Part shown: piece after piece, positions 57,553 through 64,000 of the stretch | Position numbering within the stretch: position 1 is the stretch's first letter | Layout: the number at the start of each line of letters is the position of its first letter | Source: Erwinia sp. 198 | Lineage (GTDB): Bacteria; Pseudomonadota; Gammaproteobacteria; Enterobacterales; Enterobacteriaceae | Assembly (NCBI RefSeq): GCF_003937915.1 | Contig: NZ_RHUM01000009.1 | Span: 124,001-188,000 of the forward strand | DNA: 64,000 nt | Direction of reading: 5' to 3' | Translations under genes and position numbers: made by a program | Notes under the pieces: model-generated | Databases searched by the model: none | Told to the model about the DNA's origin: nothing | What the model saw: the letters and a program-made list of their open reading frames with translations, nothing else

Positions 57553-58701
57553 CTAGTGCGGCACGCGCAATCCGCCCTCTTTACCGTGGGTAAAGACCAC
57601 CTGCCAGAGCTGAATATCCCGCGCGCGGAAAGCGCCCGCACAGGCGTTAAGGTAGTAGCTGAACATGCGCTTAAAGCGTTCGCCATATTTATCCGCCAGC
57701 TGCGGCCACGCGGCTAAAAAGCGCTGATGCCAGGACATCAGTGTCAGATCGTAATCCGCCCCAAAGTTATGCCAGTCCTCCATCACGAAATGCGGTTCGT
57801 GCGCCTCGGCAATATGGCGTACGGAAGGCAGGCAGCCGTTAGGAAAAATATATTTATCGATCCAGGGATCAACATTATCGTCCGTTTTGTTTGCACCAAT
57901 GGTATGCAGCAAGAAGATGCCGTCCGGCTTCAGATTGCGATCGACCACGTTAAAGTAGGTGGCGTAATTTTTTGGCCCGACGTGTTCAAACATACCAACG
58001 GAAACGATGCGATCAAACTGCTGATCAAGGTCGCGGTAATCCTGGAGCAGGATGGTGACGTCCAGCCCTTCGCCACGTTGCTGTGCCAGCTTCTGCTGCT
58101 CGGCGGAGATGGTCACGCCGGTCACCCTGACGTTGTAATGACGCGCCGCATAAGCCGCCAGCCCGCCCCAGCCGCAGCCGATATCGAGCAGCGACATGCC
58201 GGGTTCCAGCTGAAGTTTCTCGCAGATCATTTTTAATTTAGCCTGCTGCGCCTGCTCCAGCGTTTCCGCCTCTTTCCAGTAGCCGCAGGAGTATTGCATG
58301 TAGGGATCAAGCATCAGCATAAAAAGGTCATTACCAAGATCATAATGCTCTTTGCCGACAATCCAGGCGCGCTTGCGGGATTGCAGATTAGTGAGGCGCG
58401 CGGCGGCGATGCGCAGCGTATCTTTAAAGTGGCGAGGAAGCTGCTGATCCAGCCTGGCCAGCAGCACGCGGTGAAAAAACATATCGAGCTGCTCGCACTC
58501 CCACCAGCCGTCCATATAGCTCTCGCCCAGGCCCAGCGATCCTTCCTGCATCACGCGCTTAAAAAAATCGGGATGGGTCACCTGAATATCCCAGGGACGG
58601 GTGCCGTTAATTTCGATATCCGCGTTGCGCAACATTTCCTGGGCGATTCGATACCACTGATTTTCTTCCAGGCTCACTTCTTCTATACACGATGAACTCA
58701 T
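57553..58701 (-). CDS. cfa: Cyclopropane-fatty-acyl-phospholipid synthase
   Basis: Adds a methylene from SAM across double bonds of membrane lipids, mainly at entry to stationary phase. 382 residues (the E. coli length) when started at 58701 (MSSSCIEEVSLEENQWYRI, GGAGAAGCT upstream); the frame is open 19 codons further. SAM motif LDIGCGWGGLAAYAA; IVSVGMFEHVGPKNYATYF carries the bicarbonate-binding Glu; YIFPNGCLPSVRHIAEA is family-specific. E. coli cfa has RpoS-dependent and sRNA-regulated long-leader transcripts. Confidence 0.98.
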   Translation of the reverse strand: MSSSCIEEVSLEENQWYRIAQEMLRNADIEINGTRPWDIQVTHPDFFKRVMQEGSLGLGESYMDGWWECEQLDMFFHRVLLARLDQQLPRHFKDTLRIAAARLTNLQSRKRAWIVGKEHYDLGNDLFMLMLDPYMQYSCGYWKEAETLEQAQQAKLKMICEKLQLEPGMSLLDIGCGWGGLAAYAARHYNVRVTGVTISAEQQKLAQQRGEGLDVTILLQDYRDLDQQFDRIVSVGMFEHVGPKNYATYFNVVDRNLKPDGIFLLHTIGANKTDDNVDPWIDKYIFPNGCLPSVRHIAEAHEPHFVMEDWHNFGADYDLTLMSWHQRFLAAWPQLADKYGERFKRMFSYYLNACAGAFRARDIQLWQVVFTHGKEGGLRVPH

Positions 58702-58998
58702 AGCTTCTCCATCACCCTTCGTGATTGAAACCTGAGAAAAAGAATAATCAATTTCCACAGGGTTTGAGAAAACGCACGCTTAGCCGTGCGCCTGATATCC
58801 GGCGTTACAGAGGATTGAACTGAAGCCTACAGAGTGGGGGTGACGCCTGCCACAAAAGAGAACACCCGGACACCCCTGTCAGGACTCAAAAAATGATACA
58901 AAGTTGTTATGATTTATTGCCTGAAAATGAGTATATGCTCACCTCAGGCAATATTCAACGCCTTATCGTTAGGACGCTAACTAAATAGATTCAGTCAG
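58702..58998. other. cfa leader and punC 3' region
   Basis: No gene. It should carry the cfa promoters and long leader. A nested dyad at 58917-58951 (outer TTGCCTGA/TCAGGCAA, inner TGAG/CTCA) lies 48-82 bp after the punC stop and may end punC, though it has no T-run. Confidence 0.5.
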
Positions 58999-60186
58999 TT
59001 AACGACGGCTCTGAGCGTGGGTCAGGGGAGCGTTGGCTAACGTCGTCCTTTGTAAAATATAGCCAATAATCGTCAGAAACACAGTACTGAGCATGACCAG
59101 CGACGTGGTGGCCAGCGGGTTAGCAATAAAACCGGAAACAATCATGCTGGCGACGAAGCAGAGACCAAGCTGCAGCGTATTTTGCAGCGCGGCTGCTTTA
59201 CCGCTGGCCTGCGGAAAAGGCAGCAGCGCATTCGCAACCACAATCGGATAGATAGCGCCGTTGGCCAACGCCATACCGCAAAACGGCAGCAGCAGCGCCC
59301 AGGTCGACGGGGTTTCCACCTGCGCGGCAATAAAGAATGCGCCTACGCTGAGAGCATACAGCGTCAGCAGCCACGGCAGCAGCGAAGCGCCTTCAGTCTG
59401 CTTCAGCAGCGCCCGACAGCCGTAGCCGCCGGCGAGAAAGGCCAGCGTCTGCGGCACATAGCTAAGGCCGATATCGCCTGGCGACATGCCCAGTTCGGCC
59501 AGAATAAATGGCGAACCGGTCAGCCAGGCGAAAAAGCTGGCGGAGCAAGCGGCATAAATCAGCACGTTACCGCTCCAGATCGGCGACTTCAGCAGAGTAA
59601 AGAAACCCACCTTAGCCTCTTCCTTATGCACTTTGGGGGCAGGAGTCGACAGAAAAAGCGTGGCGATGAGCAGTATCAGGGCCAGCAGCAGCAGCGCCAG
59701 GAAAATCGACCGCCAGGCAAAGTGGTTCAGCAGCCAGGCGCCCAGCAGCGGGGCCAGCGCCGGCGATAGCGCCACCAGCGGCATAATAGTGGCAAAAACA
59801 CGGTTGGCCTGCGCGCCGGAATAGCGGTCGATCACCAATGCCTGCCAGCTGACGGCGGCGGCGCAAATGCCCACCGCCTGTAAAAAGCGCAGCGTCAGCA
59901 GTATGGTGGTGGATCCCGCCCACCACATTGCGCCGCAGCTGACGGCAAACAGTCCCAGCCCCATTAACAGCACCGGCTTACGGCCAATGCGGTCGGAAAG
60001 CGGCCCCCAGAACAGCTGCGCGCTGGCAAACCCGGCCAGGAACAGGCTGAGGCTGGAGCTGATTACGCCCGCTTCGGTTTGCAAATCCTGCTGCATCGCT
60101 GTAAAGGCGGGCAGATACATATCGGTGGCAAGAAAACCCGCAACGCTGAGCAGCGCGAGGTAAAGTAAAAATCCTTTCGACGGCAT
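58999..60186 (-). CDS. punC: Purine nucleoside exporter PunC (YdhC)
   Basis: 395-residue Bcr/CflA-type MFS transporter, 12 helices ([20 protein letters not shown] at TM1, [18 protein letters not shown] in loop 2-3). E. coli PunC exports purine nucleosides and is activated by PunR, the divergently encoded LysR protein, which is also the arrangement here. The start at 60186 (MPSKGF) matches YdhC; the open frame extends 32 codons upstream with no ribosome site. Confidence 0.93.
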   Translation of the reverse strand: MPSKGFLLYLALLSVAGFLATDMYLPAFTAMQQDLQTEAGVISSSLSLFLAGFASAQLFWGPLSDRIGRKPVLLMGLGLFAVSCGAMWWAGSTTILLTLRFLQAVGICAAAVSWQALVIDRYSGAQANRVFATIMPLVALSPALAPLLGAWLLNHFAWRSIFLALLLLALILLIATLFLSTPAPKVHKEEAKVGFFTLLKSPIWSGNVLIYAACSASFFAWLTGSPFILAELGMSPGDIGLSYVPQTLAFLAGGYGCRALLKQTEGASLLPWLLTLYALSVGAFFIAAQVETPSTWALLLPFCGMALANGAIYPIVVANALLPFPQASGKAAALQNTLQLGLCFVASMIVSGFIANPLATTSLVMLSTVFLTIIGYILQRTTLANAPLTHAQSRR

Positions 60187-60300
60187 GAGGTTTTGCTCTT
60201 TTTTATCAGGTGAATAGCGGACGGCAGTGTAAAAGAGTGCGATAGCGGTTGTGAAACGGTAATATTTGCGTCTTGCGTTCAAAAATTTTGCAGGAAGAAT

Positions 60301-61209
60301 ATGTGGTCAGAACACTCGCTTGAGGTGATTGATGCGGTCGCCCGCACCGGCAGCTTTACCGCCGCAGCGGCGGAGCTGCATCGCGTTCCGTCCGCCATCA
60401 GCTATACCGTGCGCCAGCTTGAGGAATGGCTGGCGGTGCCGCTGTTCGAGCGGCGCCACCGGGACGTGGTCTTAACGGCGGCGGGCGAGGTCTTTATCCA
60501 GGAAGGGCGGAGTGTTATCAAAAAAATGCTTGCCACACGACGCCAGTGTCAACAGGTCGCCAACGGCTGGCGCGGCCAGCTGAATATTGCCGTCGATCGC
60601 ATTGTTAAAACCGCGCGTACGCGCCAGCTGGTGGTGGATTTTTACCGACATTTTCCCGATATGGAACTGCATCTTTCGCCGGAGGTATTCAACGGCGTAT
60701 GGGATGCGCTGGCCGACGGCCGGGTTGACGTGGCGATAGGCGCGACGCAGGCTATTCCGGTCGGTGGACGCTTCGCCTTTCGCAATATGGGGATGCTCAA
60801 CTGGCGCTGCGTGGTGAAGGCGGATCATCCACTTGCGCAACACAGGGAGAAGGTTAGTGAGGAGGCGATCCGGGAATGGCCTTCGCTGGTGCTGGAGGAT
60901 ACTTCGCGCGCGCTGCCGAAAAGAACCACCTGGACGCTGGATAATCAGCGACGGCTGGTCGCACCGGACTGGGAGAGCGCATTTGATTGCCTGCTGGCCG
61001 GGCTGTGTGTCGGCATGGTGCCGGGGCATCTTGCGCAACCGCTGCTGCAAAACGGCTCGCTGTGCGAGCTGAAGCTGGATCCGCCTTTTCCGGACAGCCC
61101 CTGCTGCGTCAGCTGGTCGGAACAGCAGGCGTCGCCGGCGCTGCGCTGGCTGCTGGATTATTTAGGCGAAACGGAAACGCTGAACAGCGAGTGGCTGCGG
61201 GAGACGTAA
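60301..61209 (+). CDS. punR: LysR-type activator PunR (YdhB)
   Basis: 302-residue LysR regulator: N-terminal winged HTH ([20 protein letters not shown], then [18 protein letters not shown]), long linker helix, and effector-binding domain (about 90-290). In E. coli PunR activates punC in response to adenosine-type purines. The start is 114 bp from the divergent punC. GGAAGAAT precedes the ATG. Confidence 0.93.
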   Translation: MWSEHSLEVIDAVARTGSFTAAAAELHRVPSAISYTVRQLEEWLAVPLFERRHRDVVLTAAGEVFIQEGRSVIKKMLATRRQCQQVANGWRGQLNIAVDRIVKTARTRQLVVDFYRHFPDMELHLSPEVFNGVWDALADGRVDVAIGATQAIPVGGRFAFRNMGMLNWRCVVKADHPLAQHREKVSEEAIREWPSLVLEDTSRALPKRTTWTLDNQRRLVAPDWESAFDCLLAGLCVGMVPGHLAQPLLQNGSLCELKLDPPFPDSPCCVSWSEQQASPALRWLLDYLGETETLNSEWLRET

Positions 61210-61239
61210 AAGACGGGCGGCGGATGGCCGCCCGTGCGC

Positions 61240-62265
61240 TTAGCGACGGTAGTCGAGGAAAGGGCCGTCCGCTACGGAGCGACGTTCAATCAGCGTAGGA
61301 TGCACTTCAATCGTCTGCGGCTCTTCGCGTTTGCTGGTAATACGATCGAGCAGCATATTGAAGGCCGTTGCGCCCAGACGCTCTTTCGGCTGGTGAACGG
61401 TGGTCAGTGCGGGGGTAAAGTAGCGCGAGTTGCGCACGTTATCATACCCGATCACCGAAATATCCTGCGGTACGCGCAGGCCCATCTCGTCTGCGGCGCA
61501 AATCGCGCCCATCGCCATTACGTCGCCGCCGCAGAATACCGCGGTAGGACGCTGTTTTTGCGCCAACAGCTGCTGCATGGCGCGATAGCCCGATTCCGGC
61601 TCAAAATCGCCCTGAACCAGCCACTCTTCGCGCAGCGTAATCCCCGCTTCGCTCAGCGCCTTGAGGAAGCCGGCATGACGACCGCCGCCGGTATTGCGCT
61701 CCATATGGCCCGGGATCACGCCGATATCGCGGTGGCCGCGATCGATCAGATAGCGGCCCGCCAGATAACCGCCTTCAAAGGCGTTATCAAGAATAGTGTC
61801 GGTAAAATCGCCGCGCGACTCGCCCCAGTCCATAACGACCATCGGGATGTTGCGGTGATCTTCCAGCATTTTAATCAGCTCATCCGGATACTCGGCGCAC
61901 ATGACCAGCAGGCCGTCGACGCGTTTTTGCGCCATCATGGACAGATAGGCCTGCTGCTTTTCCAGTTCGTTATGCGCGTTGCCCAAAATCAGCGTATAGC
62001 CTTTGGCAAAACAGCTGTGTTCGACCGCCTCAATAATTTCGGCGAAATAGGGCGCTTCGCTGGAGGTCGCCAGCAGGCCAATGGTTTTGGTGTTATTGAC
62101 CTTCAGGCTGCGGGCCACGGCGCTGGGCGAATAGTGCAGCGCTTTGATCGCTGCCCAGACGGCTTCCCGCGTGTCTTCAGCGACGAAGCGGGTTTTATTA
62201 ATGACGTGGGACACCGTGGTGGTTGAGACACCGGCGCGCCTGGCCACATCTTTTATGGTTGCCAT
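61240..62265 (-). CDS. purR: Purine repressor PurR
   Basis: 341-residue LacI-family repressor that binds hypoxanthine or guanine and represses purine and pyrimidine synthesis genes. [23 protein letters not shown], hinge helix [13 protein letters not shown], and periplasmic-binding-protein-like effector domain. Length equals E. coli. A PurR-box-like sequence lies 46 bp upstream, matching the known autoregulation. Its 3' end converges with punR (30-bp gap). Confidence 0.97.
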   Translation of the reverse strand: MATIKDVARRAGVSTTTVSHVINKTRFVAEDTREAVWAAIKALHYSPSAVARSLKVNNTKTIGLLATSSEAPYFAEIIEAVEHSCFAKGYTLILGNAHNELEKQQAYLSMMAQKRVDGLLVMCAEYPDELIKMLEDHRNIPMVVMDWGESRGDFTDTILDNAFEGGYLAGRYLIDRGHRDIGVIPGHMERNTGGGRHAGFLKALSEAGITLREEWLVQGDFEPESGYRAMQQLLAQKQRPTAVFCGGDVMAMGAICAADEMGLRVPQDISVIGYDNVRNSRYFTPALTTVHQPKERLGATAFNMLLDRITSKREEPQTIEVHPTLIERRSVADGPFLDYRR

Positions 62266-62310
62266 GGAAAAAGACTCCTGCGCTATTCAGTAAGTCACTG
62301 AAAAGCTTTT

Positions 62311-62326
62311 TGTTAAACGATTGCCT
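62311..62326 (-). promoter_or_regulatory. PurR-box-like site upstream of purR
   Basis: On the minus strand AGGCAATCGTTTAACA matches the PurR consensus ACGCAAACGTTTNCNT at about 11 of its defined positions, including the central CGTTT. E. coli purR is autorepressed. The remaining purR-mepH gap (to 62584) contains no gene. Confidence 0.6.
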
Positions 62327-62584
62327 GGAATGATGATAATCCTGATATAAGTTGCGCATAATTTGTTGCGGAATGGTTATACCAGGAGGGAGTTCAGGGT
62401 GGCGAAACAGACTTGAGCAGAGCCTCATGTTGGCTAAATGCCTGTTGCGCAACAAACCGTGGATTCTAACAAGAGCAGGCGCAGAACACGAGGGTTTTAG
62501 GGGCACAGGCGAATATTTTGCGCAAATAACGGTAAACCGGCCCGGATCGTCTGCACGATGCGGGCCTACAGCCTGCGGAATGGG

Positions 62585-63376
62585 CTAGCGGATAGTTTTC
62601 GGCGTCATGACGCGGCGAGCGCCGACGTAGTGCTGCTCCCAGTAATCTTCGCTAAGCATACTCACCTGGATATCCTTGCCGGTACGCGGCGACTGGATAA
62701 ACTTGCCGTTGCCCAGGTAAACGCCAACGTGATCCGCCGAGGCGCGGCCGTTGATGCTGAAAAACACCAGATCGCCTTTTTCCAGCTCGTTGCGCTTGAT
62801 CGAAGCCGCATCCCGCAGATGGTACATTTCATTAGCGGTGCGAGGGATCTTAAACTTCACCAGATCTTTATAGGCATACCAGACCAGACCGCTACAGTCG
62901 AAACCGGTCTTGGGCGAGGTTCCGCCCCAGAGATAGGGCTTGCCCAGCTGGTTCATCAGCTTGCTCATCGCCGTTTCGCGGGCTTTCTGATAGCGGGCGC
63001 GATGCGCTTTGCTGAGCTTAAGCGGGGCCGAGGCCGAGCCGCTGGTTAAGGCTTCCGCCTCCTGGTTGCGCAAACGATGACGGCCATAGCGTTTCTTAGG
63101 CGGCAGCGTAGCGGCGACGGTCTGCGCTTTTTTACGCAGCTTAAACTTTTTAGCAAGGGGCGGACGGTTTTTGGCAGGGCTGGCTTCTTTTACTTTACGT
63201 GTAGAGGTTTTCACCGGGCGGCGTTTGCGGCGATCGTCTTCACGAGCAGGCGTGGCGCTGTCTGCTTTGTGGTGGTCCGCTTTAACGGCAGCGTGTGGCG
63301 ATGCGTGCGCCACAGACATAAACAGCTGGGCAAAGGCCAGCATCAGCAAAGTGATGAGTAAACGCATCTTTACCAT
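62585..63376 (-). CDS. mepH: Murein DD-endopeptidase MepH (YdhO)
   Basis: 263-residue NlpC/P60 hydrolase that cuts D-Ala-mDAP crosslinks during cell-wall growth. Signal peptide ends near AHA-S. A very basic Lys/Arg/Ala linker (about 25-105) follows; it is low-complexity, as in E. coli MepH. Catalytic domain: TGFDCSGLVWYAYKDL (Cys), DHVGVYLGNGKFI (His), then the third residue near SPRTGKD. The C-terminus YVGARRVMTPKTIR is nearly identical to E. coli. The start at 63376 is the first of two close ATGs. Confidence 0.93.
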   Translation of the reverse strand: MVKMRLLITLLMLAFAQLFMSVAHASPHAAVKADHHKADSATPAREDDRRKRRPVKTSTRKVKEASPAKNRPPLAKKFKLRKKAQTVAATLPPKKRYGRHRLRNQEAEALTSGSASAPLKLSKAHRARYQKARETAMSKLMNQLGKPYLWGGTSPKTGFDCSGLVWYAYKDLVKFKIPRTANEMYHLRDAASIKRNELEKGDLVFFSINGRASADHVGVYLGNGKFIQSPRTGKDIQVSMLSEDYWEQHYVGARRVMTPKTIR

Positions 63377-63727
63377 TAACAGTTTGTGCTCCCGCCAGTG
63401 GCAAGAGCATGGCTAAATAAGGAGATCTGCGCCTGGGCAGTCGGTTAAGACGATTCTAATCGAACTCTTTACTAAAAAGTAAGGCCTTTTTTGTTTCAAT
63501 CGTCGCGAAGCGGTAAAAGCTGTAAAATTTAGCCTGTTCAAACGGTTATCTGTGCAAATTTGCCGCTGATATTTACAGTTAACGCAGCGCAGCCGGACCG
63601 AAAATGGTATTTTAACATTTTGTTTTCCGACCGTAGCGTCAGCGGGCGACTGAAAATGACATTTTCATCACGCTCGCAGACTCGCTACACTATACAGACA
63701 CGAAGTAGCCGATTGAGGAAGGCATTT
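63377..63727. other. mepH-grxD divergent intergenic region
   Basis: 351 bp with no gene. It contains a 17-bp perfect palindrome (63651-63667, half-site TGAAAATG) and a related AAAATG-GT-ATTTT at 63601-63613. Likely grxD promoter elements lie at 63685-63705 (TACACT/TATACA). Confidence 0.5.
63651..63667. promoter_or_regulatory. 17-bp palindrome upstream of grxD
   Basis: TGAAAATG-A-CATTTTCA is perfect on both arms, about 60-75 bp before the grxD ATG. A partial repeat of the same half-sites lies 50 bp further upstream. It looks like an operator, but I cannot name the protein. Confidence 0.5.
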
Positions 63728-64000
63728 ATGAGCACCATTGAGAAGATTGAGCGCCAGATCGCAGAAAACCCGATTCTGCTGTATATGAAAGGTTCCCCGA
63801 AGCTGCCAAGCTGCGGCTTTTCCGCGCAGGCCGTACAGGCGCTGTCCGCCTGCGGCGAGCGTTTCGCCTACGTCGATATCCTGCAGAATCCGGAAATTCG
63901 TGCTGAGCTGCCTAAATACGCCAACTGGCCGACTTTCCCACAGCTGTGGGTAGACGGCGAGCTGGTCGGCGGCTGCGACATTATTATTCAGATGTTTCAG
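63728..64000 (+). CDS. grxD: Monothiol glutaredoxin GrxD (partial)
   Basis: First 91 codons; the gene runs off the window (E. coli 115 aa). LLYMKGSPKLPSCGFSAQAV contains the monothiol active site CGFS, and NWPTFPQLWVDGELVGGCDI is the glutathione-binding part. It binds a [2Fe-2S] cluster with glutathione and BolA-type partners in Fe-S trafficking. GAGGAAGG precedes the ATG. In E. coli it also lies next to mepH. Confidence 0.97.
   Translation, partial: MSTIEKIERQIAENPILLYMKGSPKLPSCGFSAQAVQALSACGERFAYVDILQNPEIRAELPKYANWPTFPQLWVDGELVGGCDIIIQMFQ

Overview
The window is a 64 kb stretch of an enterobacterial chromosome. Gene content and order follow Escherichia coli from astE through nadE, katE, thrS-ihfA, btuCED, ppsA, suf, pykF, cfa and purR to grxD. 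Protein divergence, the absence here of several E. coli neighbours (ves, the chb operon, pfkB, menI/ydiH) and the flavour of the inserted genes suggest Erwiniaceae (Pantoea/Mixta/Erwinia-like). That placement is inference; no 16S or marker search was possible.

Layout. 1-6.4 kb: end of astB, astE (arginine catabolism), spy, the SOS nuclease cho with a LexA box, nadE, a Bcr/CflA exporter with its TetR repressor and a perfect palindromic operator, and osmE. 6.4-12.3 kb: a histidine-rich repeat secreted protein, an ACS-type MFS transporter, katE and tcyP. 12.4-17.2 kb: ydjM (two LexA-type boxes), hxpB, yniB, yniA, ydiZ and ydiY. 17.2-22.4 kb: an accessory island of short, AT-richer, partly broken genes. 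It holds a tRNA-like pseudogene, a zinc-ribbon protein, an IraP-like anti-adaptor, an IS3-family remnant, a ycgZ-ymgA-ariR operon, two degenerate related ORFs, another AriR-like ORF and a DUF6404-like membrane protein. 22.4-32.5 kb: translation operon thrS-infC-rpmI-rplT-pheM-pheS-pheT-ihfA, then btuC-btuE-btuD-nlpC. 32.8-45.4 kb: rflP, selO, aroH, ppsR/ppsA, the sRNA RprA, ydiK, ydiJ and an unrecognised gene behind a near-perfect Fur box. 45.8-52.4 kb: sufABCDSE and ldtE. 52.5-64 kb: lpp, pykF, three tRNA-Val(GAC), mdtK, ribC, cfa, punC/punR, purR, mepH and the start of grxD.

How the parts connect. Several regulatory layers can be read directly. They are LexA sites (cho, ydjM), a BaeR/CpxR-like region (spy), the ThrRS operator with a CGU anticodon-like loop (thrS), the pheM attenuator (pheST), the AUU start of infC, Cra sites (ppsA, pykF), an RcsB-like box at rprA, Fur sites (the unknown gene and suf) and a PurR box (purR). 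The island is notable because its recognisable genes resemble small signalling connectors: IraP acts on RssB/RpoS, and YcgZ/YmgA/AriR act on the Rcs phosphorelay. The same window carries RpoS-type genes (katE, osmE, cfa) and the Rcs-controlled sRNA RprA, which promotes RpoS translation. Whether the island feeds those pathways here is inference.
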